A stretch of DNA of 52,567 nt from JBGSKV01 sp041740975 (GTDB lineage Bacteria; Bdellovibrionota_B; Oligoflexia; Oligoflexales; JALZUQ01). Made by a program: the position numbers and the translations under genes. The stretch covers positions 1-52,567 of the forward strand of contig JBGSKV010000024.1 in assembly GCA_041740975.1 (NCBI GenBank). The letters run 5' to 3'. This document shows positions 1-8,011 of the stretch, in pieces (within the stretch, counting starts at the first letter, position 1; each line of letters opens with the position of its first letter). Under the pieces are notes generated by a model. It did no database searches and had not been told where the DNA came from. It saw only the letters and a list, made by a program, of their open reading frames with translations.

Positions 1-393
1 CAGTTAGAGTTTTTACCTGCTCGCGACACGGATTTTGTCCTTTCTGTTTTCGCCGAAGAACATGGCTTCTTTTTAACGTTAGCACTGTTTGGGCTTTATA
101 CTTTATTAACCCTTGTTGGATTTGAAGTCGCAAGGCGAGCCAAAAATACCTTCTGCAGCTTGCTGGCCATCGGGATTGCCGCCAACCTTTTCATCCAATT
201 TTTTATAAACGTCGCTATGGTTTTAGCTATGTTTCCAGTAGTCGGCATGCCGCTGCCTCTCTTTTCTCACGGCGGATCATCGCTCATTGCCAATTTTCTT
301 GGGCTGGGAATGTTGGTTTCCATAAGTCGGTACAGTAGTGGCAAAATCAAGGACAAGTCCTTGACCATCCAAAACCTATTGAAACCCATATAG
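1..393 (+). CDS. rodA: RodA, peptidoglycan glycosyltransferase (3' part only)
   Basis: The reading frame is open from the first base, so this is the C-terminal 130 residues of a gene that begins before the window. The start of the visible part (LEFLPARDTDFVLSVFAEE) and the later stretch FPVVGMPLPLFSHGGSS match the SEDS family. The LEFLP...TDF form is typical of RodA (MrdB) rather than FtsW. RodA polymerises lipid II during rod-cell elongation, in the inner membrane with PBP2. At least two hydrophobic segments are visible, and the protein ends with a short basic tail. No terminator is obvious before purC, which follows on the same strand. Identity is firm; the RodA versus FtsW choice is fairly firm. 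Confidence 0.88.
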   Translation, partial: QLEFLPARDTDFVLSVFAEEHGFFLTLALFGLYTLLTLVGFEVARRAKNTFCSLLAIGIAANLFIQFFINVAMVLAMFPVVGMPLPLFSHGGSSLIANFLGLGMLVSISRYSSGKIKDKSLTIQNLLKPI

Positions 394-456
394 CGACCAA
401 TCTTCTAGACATGTCGCGTAGCCTTTGATAAGTTCATGCCCACCGAGGGGCTTATG

Positions 457-1455
457 ATGCCAAAACAATTCGTCGGCCAGATTTTTACGGACATTCTTAA
501 ATCATCCCATCCAACAGATGCGGCCAAGACCTATATTTTCCAAGGATTGACGACCGCTGAAAAGAATAATCTCGCGTCGCTGAAGACTGGCTATTATGAA
601 GGAAAAGTCCGCGAAGTTATAAGCAAAGACGACGCTTTGTTTCTGGTCCATAGTGACCGTCTGACTGCGTTTGATAAACTGATCGATCATGTGCCATGCA
701 AAGGTGTGATCCTGGCCGCAATTTCCGAGTACTGGTTTACTTATATTGACGGAAAACTCCCCCATCATAGCATGGGCCGGGTACACGACCGCGTTCTGAA
801 AACAAAACGGTTGGAGCCAGTTAAGGTGGAAGTCATAGTTAGGGGTTATTTAGCTGGAAGTATGCTTCGCGCTTACGAAAAAGGTGTTCGCATGTTCTGC
901 GGGGAGACACTTCCCGATGGTTTAAAACCTTATGGAAAACTACCAAAACCCATTATCACACCAACAACTAAAGCCGCGGTTTTTGAACATGATGAAGACA
1001 CAACTGCGTCGGAACTTATCAAGAACGGTATCTGCACCCAGCAAGAGTGGCAAACCATTAGCCGTTTAGCTTTCGAACTTTTCGCAATCGGTCAAAAACG
1101 TTTTAAAGAAATTGGCTGGATACTTGTCGATACAAAGTATGAATTTGGCCAAACGACTGAAAAAGACATTGTGATTATCGACGAAGTTCATACGCCTGAC
1201 TCAAGCCGCTTGTGGAATGCCGATACTTACGAAAACAATATTGCTTCAGGATTGGCACCGGATATGTTCGATAAAGAAATTGTTCGTCGCAATCTGATGG
1301 AACAAGGCTTTAGCGGCGAAGGTACACCTCCTCAAGTCCCAACTGAGTTACTTATGGAAATGGGTCGACGGTATCTGAAGATAGCCGAAGATTTGATGGG
1401 TAAGCCACTCAGTATCGAGGCCGCCCCAAATGAAGTCACGATCCCATCGTTTTAA
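457..1455 (+). CDS. purC: SAICAR synthase (phosphoribosylaminoimidazole-succinocarboxamide synthase), long type
   Basis: Catalyses ATP-dependent joining of aspartate to CAIR to give SAICAR in purine synthesis. Family motifs are visible near the N-terminus: GKVREV (ATP loop, compare GKVRDxY) and SDRLTAFD. Further on come EVIVRGYLAGS, DTKYEFG and PDSSRLW. At about 332 residues it is the long, yeast Ade1-like form rather than the short form of about 240 residues. An earlier in-frame ATG exists at 436. GAGGGG at 445-450 instead favours the ATG pair at 454/457; 457 is used here because of its 6-nt spacing. Its neighbours have no purine function, so it appears to stand alone. Confidence 0.95.
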   Translation: MPKQFVGQIFTDILKSSHPTDAAKTYIFQGLTTAEKNNLASLKTGYYEGKVREVISKDDALFLVHSDRLTAFDKLIDHVPCKGVILAAISEYWFTYIDGKLPHHSMGRVHDRVLKTKRLEPVKVEVIVRGYLAGSMLRAYEKGVRMFCGETLPDGLKPYGKLPKPIITPTTKAAVFEHDEDTTASELIKNGICTQQEWQTISRLAFELFAIGQKRFKEIGWILVDTKYEFGQTTEKDIVIIDEVHTPDSSRLWNADTYENNIASGLAPDMFDKEIVRRNLMEQGFSGEGTPPQVPTELLMEMGRRYLKIAEDLMGKPLSIEAAPNEVTIPSF

Positions 1456-1579
1456 GCAATTTAACTATCGCTCAGATTGAAGCGAGGAATGACGATATTT
1501 TCTAGTCATTATTTGGCCTTAAAGAATCCCCCTCAAGACCCCAGAGTTTCTGTCGAAACACCTCCTGGAGGGCCTTGTC

Positions 1580-2818
1580 TTGAACATCAACGATCCCAAA
1601 GCAAAAACACCGCATGTTCTCGTCTTCGCCGACACGCAAAGTTGGATTCAAACCTTTGTAGCGAACACATTGCGCCAACTTCATGTGGACTTTACGTTGA
1701 TCCACCCAGGTGTCGACCTTAAACAAAACCACGCTCAAATCATGCGTCACACGCATTTTGTCATAAGTTGGGAATCACAGTTTCGATTTGGTGGTGCGCT
1801 CATCCAAAGTTTGATTGATCTCACGGAAGAACTCAATCCTCGCGAACAAGTCATCATTTTAACGCAAGCGCCAAGTCAAGAAGACGTTATTTATTTCGGC
1901 GAGCTCGGTGTGAAAAAGGTTTTACATATCGACAAAGATGTCGAAAACCTAGTTCCACAAGCAAAGAAAATGCTGGGATTTTTTAAACCTGAGCCGACAT
2001 CCACGCTGAGTGCTTGGCAAAGCCTCTTACGTAAAATCCAGAATTTGCCGGTCGATATTGAAAGCAGAGTTGTCCGTCAACTCTTGCAAATGGTCGAAAC
2101 TTATAGCCCGCAAGATGAGGAAGAAAGTGCACAAAAGTATGATGCCAAAGCAGTCCTCTATTCTGCAGCAGGCGAGTATGAGCTTGCCGAAGACTTTTGG
2201 CGTCGATCTTTGCAGAAAAATGCCAAATATCATTTGGCGCATAAAAACTACGTTGAATTCTTAAAACTTCGCAATCGCTATAGTGAAGCCATCGATCATT
2301 TACTCAACCTCCATCAGCAGAACTCTAAAAACATCGCGAGGATTGTCGATATTGGTGCGGCACATCATAAACTTGAGAAAATCGATATTGCTGAAAAATA
2401 TTATGAAAAAGCGCTTTCAAAGGACAAGTACCACTCTGGCGCCTTGAATGGTCTGGCGACAATAAAATTTGATCAAGGTAAGCTTGACGAATCTAAGAAA
2501 CTGCTTCATCGCTCGGCTAAAGCCTACGAAGCTGCCGCACTTTTGAATCACCAAGGCATTGAACTTGTGATGAAAGACAAGTTCGAAGAGGCGCTCAAAC
2601 ATTATTCGCGAGCACAGTACGTGTTGCCTGACCACGAGAAAGGCCCACTACTTTTTTACAATATGGGCCTTTGTTATTGGCGCTGGAATCAACCAGCCAA
2701 AGCTCGAGAATATATAAAAATCGCCTTAATTAAGAATCCCAAATACGAAAAAGCTAAGGCCTTGCTCGAAGCCATCGATGCAGATATGCCAAAACGGCTT
2801 GACCGCAAAAGCGCCTAA
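1580..2818 (+). CDS. Pseudo-receiver plus tetratricopeptide repeat protein
   Basis: A 412-residue cytoplasmic protein with no signal peptide. Residues about 10-135 look like a response-regulator receiver fold (HVLVFADTQSW at the first strand, VIILTQAPSQED then GVKKVLHID near the end). Where a receiver has its phospho-acceptor Asp, this protein reads HFVISWESQ, so it is probably not phosphorylated. Residues about 185-400 hold at least five TPR-like helical pairs, e.g. YYEKALSKDKYHSGALNGLA. The start is TTG, chosen because CTGGAGGG lies about 8 nt upstream and no ATG is near. A scaffold or output role in signalling is likely. The partner is unknown. Confidence 0.8.
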   Translation: MNINDPKAKTPHVLVFADTQSWIQTFVANTLRQLHVDFTLIHPGVDLKQNHAQIMRHTHFVISWESQFRFGGALIQSLIDLTEELNPREQVIILTQAPSQEDVIYFGELGVKKVLHIDKDVENLVPQAKKMLGFFKPEPTSTLSAWQSLLRKIQNLPVDIESRVVRQLLQMVETYSPQDEEESAQKYDAKAVLYSAAGEYELAEDFWRRSLQKNAKYHLAHKNYVEFLKLRNRYSEAIDHLLNLHQQNSKNIARIVDIGAAHHKLEKIDIAEKYYEKALSKDKYHSGALNGLATIKFDQGKLDESKKLLHRSAKAYEAAALLNHQGIELVMKDKFEEALKHYSRAQYVLPDHEKGPLLFYNMGLCYWRWNQPAKAREYIKIALIKNPKYEKAKALLEAIDADMPKRLDRKSA

Positions 2819-2922
2819 ACCGCTGAAAAACACTGATTTTTCCCGAACTCGGCATTTTAGAGACTCCTTAAGTGACGAGTCCCATTAGCATTATTGCTAT
2901 AGGCAAGGTTTTTTCAAGATAT

Positions 2923-2953
2923 TTGGTTCGAACGCCGATACGTGTAGTATAAT
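2923..2953 (+). promoter_or_regulatory. Candidate sigma-70 promoter
   Basis: A perfect -10 hexamer TATAAT lies at 2948-2953, with TTGGTT at 2923-2928 (19-bp spacer, a partial -35 match). It is 45 bp upstream of the small gene starting at 2998. The leader between them contains the short inverted repeat AGGGAGCCCT. The -10 is strong; the -35 is only suggestive. Confidence 0.45.
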
Positions 2954-2997
2954 AAGAGGAGTAGGGAGCCCTCAGTAAATAAGGGTTTAAAGAAGTT

Positions 2998-3366
2998 ATG
3001 AATGCAGTCGTAAACATTGAAGATTTTAAGAAGCGTCAGAGAAAGCGTTATCTCAAAACACATAACGCACAAATCGAACGTTTTATAAGCCGTTTTATCT
3101 CAAAACATGCTCAGTCGAGCATTGATGATTTCGTCAATCAATACCAATACGTCCAAAGAAACAATCACCAAGATAGCTGGGATTACCTTGAACTTCGTGA
3201 CCTTATTCTCGAATCTCTAGAAAAGACTTTGGGTTCTGTACTTGCTTCAGAACTAGAAAAGCAATCTTGGTACGATGAAAGATGGTTGTCGTGGGAAAGG
3301 CTCCTTGAGCATTGCCTAACCGCTTTTGTTGAACAAAACACTCAACAAGAAATGCTAGAAAAATAA
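2998..3366 (+). CDS. Small basic protein of unknown function
   Basis: A 122-residue soluble protein that I do not recognise. It begins with a basic segment (KKRQRKRYLKTHNAQ) followed by predicted helices. It is rich in aromatic residues in the middle (YQYVQ, SWDYLEL, SWYDERWLSWERLLEH). There is no signal peptide or membrane segment. A purine-rich stretch (AAAGAAG) precedes the ATG, and a good -10 box lies upstream, so it is probably its own transcription unit. Intergenic element 1 begins on its stop codon and would supply its terminator. A nucleic-acid or protein-binding role is possible but nothing in the sequence proves it. Confidence 0.7.
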   Translation: MNAVVNIEDFKKRQRKRYLKTHNAQIERFISRFISKHAQSSIDDFVNQYQYVQRNNHQDSWDYLELRDLILESLEKTLGSVLASELEKQSWYDERWLSWERLLEHCLTAFVEQNTQQEMLEK

Positions 3367-3415
3367 TAGATTTTTGAGCACTCGCTGCGCGAATGTGAAT
3401 TGTTTGTAGTACTAA

Positions 3416-3442
3416 GCTCCGCCCTTCACAGGCGGAGTTTTT
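3416..3442 (+). terminator. Rho-independent terminator at the left edge of element 1
   Basis: CTCCGCC (3417-3423) pairs with GGCGGAG (3431-3437) around a 7-nt loop and is followed by TTTTT. It lies 50 bp behind the small gene ending at 3366. Confidence 0.75.
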
Positions 3443-3724
3443 GCTTTTGTGGAGTATTGGCGCAAGCGAGCAGGCACACCCCTAGCCTACAAACCCCACC
3501 AGTGAGGTTCCACCCACGAGTGCGTGCCCGCAAGGGTCGCATCCGCAACGGTTGCTCGATGGACGTAAACCTGTTTGGCGCAGCCTCACTGGTGGAGATT
3601 TTGGACCATGCTTTGCGAGGACGGTCGAGCCGATGTCCATTCGGATGGATTTTGGAGGGAAACTTATGACCGACCAATCCAGACGAATGGACATCGGGGG
3701 GACCGGACTTGAAAAGCATTAAGT

Positions 3725-3758
3725 TAAAAACTCCGCCTGTAAAAGGCGGAGTTTTTTT
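3725..3758. terminator. Bidirectional terminator at the right edge of element 1
   Basis: CTCCGCC (3731-3737) pairs with GGCGGAG (3745-3751). A T-tract follows on the plus strand, and AAAAA precedes the stem, giving a U-tract on the minus strand. It can end transcripts from both sides, including that of rpoZ, which ends at 3788. Confidence 0.7.
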
Positions 3759-3787
3759 AATAATCTATTCTCTTCTCGCGTAGCGAG

Positions 3788-4039
3788 TTAAATTCGTGCA
3801 GTAGTAGGAGGGGGTAAAGGTTTGACTTCTTCTTGCGGCTTGCTGATTTCGGACTCTGGAACCGCATCAATATATCCCGCTGCAATTTCACGAAGTGCAG
3901 TGACGGATTCTTTGTTCTTAGATTTGACAAGTGGTTCGGCACCATTCATCAACTGACGAGCACGATCGGAGGCAATGACAACCAACTCAAAACGGTTTTT
4001 CATATACTTCATACAATCTTCAATTGAAACGCGAGCCAT
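3788..4039 (-). CDS. rpoZ: RNA polymerase omega subunit
   Basis: An 83-residue protein beginning MARVSIEDCMKYMKNRFELV, the typical omega N-terminus, followed by ASDRARQL and KESVTALREIAAG. Omega helps beta-prime fold and assemble. The ATG at 4039 is chosen because GGGGTG lies just upstream and the family starts with MARxTxED. A slightly earlier in-frame ATG gives a four-residue extension without support. The C-terminus carries an acidic then proline-rich tail (about residues 58-83) of variable type. In many proteobacteria rpoZ precedes spoT; here it stands alone and faces element 1. Confidence 0.93.
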   Translation of the reverse strand: MARVSIEDCMKYMKNRFELVVIASDRARQLMNGAEPLVKSKNKESVTALREIAAGYIDAVPESEISKPQEEVKPLPPPTTARI

Positions 4040-4175
4040 TAAACACCCCAAATTATTAAAATATTAATAATAGCCTTTGCTTTTAAGACACTTTTTCATA
4101 ATGTGCAAGTCTCCTTTTCAGGAAGCTTTTTCTCGGTTAATATTAAATGATCATCTTTTAGGGGCTCACACTCTC

Positions 4176-5714
4176 GTGAATGTGTTAATTTCTTTATTTT
4201 TGTCACTAACTGCTCTTTTTTTAATCAGCTCCTGTGGTCTGGAGGGCGCTGCGCCGCCCATACTGGGTCGATATGAAAGCCCTGACCCCCCAGCCCAGTT
4301 TAGCTTTTCCGAACCGGCCTGCCAAACTCGCCGCGAACTCAATTTTGGCTCAAATAACAGGCTTAGCTTTCTAGACCTTTATTTAACTGACGGCACGGAA
4401 ACAAAGCCAACGCGCTCCGACCTCAAAAATGTCATTCTCGAAAAATCCCTGCGCTCTGATCTCGTAAAGGATACGGTTTATCAAACTAAGTACGAGCGCG
4501 TTTGCGGAAAGTTATCCGACAGATCGCAGTCTTACGTCACAGGCTTTCGCTCGGAATGCCCAGATAGCGACGGTTACCGGGCAATGGTTGGCGGTGCGCG
4601 AGTAAAAGTTTGTCGAAAAGCATTGCAGTTAAAGCGAGATACTGTCGAATCTGCGGCGTTAAACTCGATACATTTGCTCGATAAAGCTCATCGCTATTTT
4701 AACGAAATGGTTGAACGCAAAATAACATTGCCTCAAATACTTTTAGAAATCTTTCCAGAGTATGGATCGATTTACAAAACTTACGATGACATGGGATTTG
4801 AAACGGATCCTATAAAAAAATATATGTACCACAATGTCCTATACTGGCCTCGCCATAACACGATCAGCGTTATGCCCGAATCTTCGACTGGTTACGAACG
4901 CATGCAACTTTCCAGTCAACCGTTCTATCATCTCTGGGAATCTTCATTTGTTCTCGGTCATGAGCTCGGTCACCACATTCAGTTTACCGTTGCTGATAAT
5001 ATTCGTTATTGTCCAAAAGCAGCTTGGAACGCCTACGCTCATGAGTTTGTCGCCATGAATGATGATGACTCCCCTTCCTCGTCCACAGTTCCTAAAAAAC
5101 TCGCCAAAATTTGCTCCGGCCTCTCCGAAGCATTCGCGGATCTTTTTTCGCACTATAGCTTGGAAGGCTCAACAAGGTCGTACGAGGCCAACCCACTTCT
5201 CTATCCCGCCCGTTCAGCCGTCAACCCGAAAATTTCCAATCGAACTGAGAAAATCTTAACGCAAGGTGTCATGGAAATGTTTCTAGATAAAGGTTTTGAC
5301 TCTGAAACAGCGCGACGATCCGATGTCGACTTTACAGATTCGCACCTCGTCGGGGCTATATTTGCTTATACTTTCAATCGATATTTCGCACTCATTCAAA
5401 ATTATAGTACCCAATACGAAGATTCGCCCAGCTCAACCCAGCCTTATCAGAAAAAGTTTTTAGCTCGTGGTCGCTGGTTGATGCAATTTATGAAAAACTT
5501 TAAAAACCAAGAACCACCGATCGTCGGCCCAGATAGTTCTTATGATCTTTACTTGGCACCTATTCAATCTGCAATGCAAGCCACACTTACAGAGATCATC
5601 ATTCAGGCTCGCGTTCCTATCGCTGATCGAGAGAAAGTAAAGTCCGAGCTTTGCCAAATGAGTAAAGATCTCCTACCGGCCATGCTGCCGGTGTTTGAAC
5701 GCTCGTGCATGTAG
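4176..5714 (+). CDS. Secreted lipoprotein zinc metallopeptidase (HExxH type)
   Basis: From the GTG at 4176 the product begins with a hydrophobic signal segment ending in the lipobox LISSC, so it should be a lipoprotein of about 512 residues. The zinc motif HELGHH lies at residues 262-267. LSEAFADLF follows about 50 residues later and could give the third (Glu) ligand, as in gluzincin-type peptidases. An in-frame TTG at 4077 and an ATG at 4101 lie upstream but would bury the signal sequence. GGGG at 4161-4164 is a weak ribosome site for 4176. Substrate unknown. It is transcribed divergently from rpoZ. Peptidase activity is inferred from the motifs only. Confidence 0.78.
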   Translation: MNVLISLFLSLTALFLISSCGLEGAAPPILGRYESPDPPAQFSFSEPACQTRRELNFGSNNRLSFLDLYLTDGTETKPTRSDLKNVILEKSLRSDLVKDTVYQTKYERVCGKLSDRSQSYVTGFRSECPDSDGYRAMVGGARVKVCRKALQLKRDTVESAALNSIHLLDKAHRYFNEMVERKITLPQILLEIFPEYGSIYKTYDDMGFETDPIKKYMYHNVLYWPRHNTISVMPESSTGYERMQLSSQPFYHLWESSFVLGHELGHHIQFTVADNIRYCPKAAWNAYAHEFVAMNDDDSPSSSTVPKKLAKICSGLSEAFADLFSHYSLEGSTRSYEANPLLYPARSAVNPKISNRTEKILTQGVMEMFLDKGFDSETARRSDVDFTDSHLVGAIFAYTFNRYFALIQNYSTQYEDSPSSTQPYQKKFLARGRWLMQFMKNFKNQEPPIVGPDSSYDLYLAPIQSAMQATLTEIIIQARVPIADREKVKSELCQMSKDLLPAMLPVFERSCM

Positions 5715-5794
5715 TCTTCTCGTACTCGGCTGCCCTGATACTCGGAGCCATTAAGAGATAGCGTCCGCAGGCGTTCCTCGCTATAATTAAGTTA

Positions 5795-7480
5795 ATGAAT
5801 ACTAATAGATACATTTGTTTATTCTTAGCCTGCTTTGCTTGCGTTGCAGCCGAGCCGCAAATGGTTTTCAGCGCTCCAAAGAAAAAAGTGACCAGGAGGG
5901 CAAATGATAAACGCCTAAGTGTTACCCAACTTTTCACGATGGCCGTAGCCGTTTATGAAAAGGACCAGTTTGCGAGAGCACTAACGGCCTTCTCATCGAT
6001 TTTACAACGTTACCCCGCGCATGAGCCTTCTGCAGTTTATTCTGCGAAAGCACTTTATCGTTTGGAACGCATTCCCGAATCATATGCACAATTCTCCCGC
6101 TTAAACATCAACGGCATGGACATTGAAACAAGTTATGAATATGGACAAGTGTTCATGGCTCAAAAAAATTTCGTGCAAGCCATAGTCGCTTTTCAAAGAG
6201 TTCCAAAGAGTCACGCCCTGTGGGATCTCGCCAACTATTATGGTGCTATTTGCGCATTAAATTTGAAGCAATATGAAACCGCAGAAAATATGCTCGAATC
6301 AGCCGTAGTTCTTCCGCGTCGCTTAGCCGCCAAAAAGAATTTGTATCTCGCGCATGTTAATCAAATCGGCGTGATCGCTCAAAAAAGCGCATTAAAAAAA
6401 GAACGCCAAAAAATCGAAAAAGAGATGAATGAAGATATCAAGAACGCGAAGCCCGCCGTACCAACAACAGTCCCGTCACCGCCACCAGCATATGTTCACT
6501 CCGGCTTGAAGGTCATCGAACAGTATGCTGATCTTGACTTTCGTTACCGCCATCAAAATGGTGAACTGCATGGCTTTGGCGACAACAATAGTATTCACAG
6601 AACTTTTGGATTTCGCTTTTTCAATGGACCGGCAAAGTACTACGGAACGTCCAGTCGAAAAAAAACTATGGTTGGCATGCAGGTACATGTCGATGTTGAG
6701 AACCGCAGTACCAGCGGCAAAGAAATTCGCAACATAGCTTTTGACAAAGATAGTGATCACTTTCGAGCGCAAGAGACCCCGTATCCAAAAGGCCAATCAC
6801 GCAACTTATCTTTAGGCTTAACTCCCTTCGTTGAATTTCCGATGGCGATGAATTTTTGGGGGCTTGCAAGCTTTAACTACGAACATGTTTTTCCAGAGTT
6901 AGAACTTGATTACAAAGGCGGCTCCCACAGTATTCTCTTGTCAGGATATCAAAAAGAAAAATCCTATACTTGGGGCATCGAATCTTCAAGCAGCTGGGTT
7001 AGAGGTAAAAGCTTTCGGCCTACATCCGTCAAAATTCGCAATGGCGCTTTTTTACTAGCAGACTTTGGTAGTGGTTTATTAGGTGAGAGTTATTTAACTT
7101 ACGATCTTTTTAACTACAACATATTAAATGCCTCTGGTCCAGATTCAGTTACGAAAATTGATGCCATTTTATCTCAGTCGTTCCCTTTGGGTATAACACT
7201 CGGAGCGGAAGGAAATTTGTCTTTCAAAAAGAATCAAATTATTTTTGACACTGCCCAGTTGCCCTATCAGGCTGATGGGTTGGAACTTGGCTGGCGACTT
7301 TTTTCGGATATCAGTCCGCTACCATGGCTAAAACTTAGTCTTTCTCACTCCCGCAGTCAGACCAAATGGAGCGTTCATTCCCCTGATAAGACCATCAATA
7401 GCAGAAACAGCTTTGAAAAATTGGTACCAAATATCATAATGACTACGGAAGCCAGTTTGGCAATAAATCTACTTTTTTGA
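5795..7480 (+). CDS. Exported TPR protein with a beta-rich, possibly outer-membrane, C-terminal half
   Basis: A 561-residue protein. The first ~28 residues form a signal peptide (YICLFLACFACVAA core). Residues about 45-175 contain TPR-like repeats (AVAVYEKDQFARALTAFSSI; YEYGQVFMAQKNFVQAIVAFQ). A lysine-rich linker with a Pro-rich stretch (about 205-230) follows. The last ~320 residues have alternating aromatic and polar patterns (FRYRHQNGELHG, YKGGSHSILLSGYQ) and end in a hydrophobic LAINLLF, as outer-membrane barrels do. It heads a likely three-gene unit with the genes at 7514 and 8012 (gaps of 33 and 9 bp). Family not recognised; the barrel is an inference. Confidence 0.72.
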   Translation: MNTNRYICLFLACFACVAAEPQMVFSAPKKKVTRRANDKRLSVTQLFTMAVAVYEKDQFARALTAFSSILQRYPAHEPSAVYSAKALYRLERIPESYAQFSRLNINGMDIETSYEYGQVFMAQKNFVQAIVAFQRVPKSHALWDLANYYGAICALNLKQYETAENMLESAVVLPRRLAAKKNLYLAHVNQIGVIAQKSALKKERQKIEKEMNEDIKNAKPAVPTTVPSPPPAYVHSGLKVIEQYADLDFRYRHQNGELHGFGDNNSIHRTFGFRFFNGPAKYYGTSSRKKTMVGMQVHVDVENRSTSGKEIRNIAFDKDSDHFRAQETPYPKGQSRNLSLGLTPFVEFPMAMNFWGLASFNYEHVFPELELDYKGGSHSILLSGYQKEKSYTWGIESSSSWVRGKSFRPTSVKIRNGAFLLADFGSGLLGESYLTYDLFNYNILNASGPDSVTKIDAILSQSFPLGITLGAEGNLSFKKNQIIFDTAQLPYQADGLELGWRLFSDISPLPWLKLSLSHSRSQTKWSVHSPDKTINSRNSFEKLVPNIIMTTEASLAINLLF

Positions 7481-7513
7481 AAAATATAAAGACCTAGGTA
7501 AGGGAACAGTTTT

Positions 7514-8002
7514 ATGGCCGATCAAGAATGGATCAAGAACCTAGCCGGCGCTGATGTTGTGGCAGGATCGGAAGCGCTCGAACCACAGGATGAAGGCGCC
7601 GTACGACAACTCCTTACTGAACGCATAGAATCTACGGTTGATCGGATCTTTTCTGAAATGACTGAAGCTTGCCAAGTTTTCAATTTTTACGTAGGTAAAG
7701 ACGAAGAAATCAATTTATACCGATTGGCAGCGAATGCCGAGACACCAGCCAATGGCTTTACGATCATGCAAGGGAAATATCATATCCGTTTTATCTACCA
7801 AAACGGCCATCTGACTTCGAAGCTGGCGCACTTTAGTGGATACGACGAAAAAAACGTAAATGTTCGGCAGTTCAAACCATTCGTGGACCGCTTTGGTAGC
7901 TTGCTTTGGAAGATGAATGACATTCAGCTTATGGATCAAACTATGATCGTCAAGCAGCTTCTCGAAGATCTTGTCACCGCTTTCCGTCAACACCGCACCT
8001 AG
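7514..8002 (+). CDS. Conserved-looking protein of unknown function (162 aa)
   Basis: A soluble protein with no signal peptide or membrane span. AAGGGAA before the ATG is a good ribosome site. The N-terminal part is acidic and helical (VRQLLTERIESTVDRIFSEMTEACQ). The middle looks beta-rich (YHIRFIYQNGHLTSKLAHFSGY), and a helix ends it (IVKQLLEDLVTAFRQH). It lies 33 bp after the TPR/barrel gene and 9 bp before the next gene, so it is probably co-transcribed with both. I do not recognise the family. Confidence 0.7.
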   Translation: MADQEWIKNLAGADVVAGSEALEPQDEGAVRQLLTERIESTVDRIFSEMTEACQVFNFYVGKDEEINLYRLAANAETPANGFTIMQGKYHIRFIYQNGHLTSKLAHFSGYDEKNVNVRQFKPFVDRFGSLLWKMNDIQLMDQTMIVKQLLEDLVTAFRQHRT

Positions 8003-8011
8003 GAGTTCGTT

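Larger units (their letters stand above)
3362..3787. repeat. Large structured palindromic element 1
   Basis: An intergenic element filling the space between two convergent genes (the 122-residue gene and rpoZ). From left to right it holds a rough CACTCGC hairpin, a CTCCGCC/GGCGGAG hairpin (3417-3437), and a central stem-loop with perfect 12-bp arms (3496-3507 with 3584-3595). It continues with a 112-bp module (3608-3719) whose stem pairs 3630-3643 with 3684-3697. It ends with a second CTCCGCC/GGCGGAG hairpin (3731-3751) and a CTCGCG/GCGAG hairpin. The module recurs in inverted orientation in element 2. Short open frames in it are by-products of the palindromes. Origin and function are unknown. 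Confidence 0.85.

Noticed and set aside
3482..3694. Open frame in element 1 whose peptide (MSIRLDWSVISFPPKS...) also occurs in element 2
   Set aside because: The identical peptide comes from the identical 112-bp palindromic block. The frame has no ribosome site, runs through stem arms, and changes frame in the diverged half, so it is not a conserved gene.
3362..3787. Integron attC site
   Set aside because: The elements are much longer, have stems of different layout and no clear R and L box pair, and no integrase or cassette array is present.
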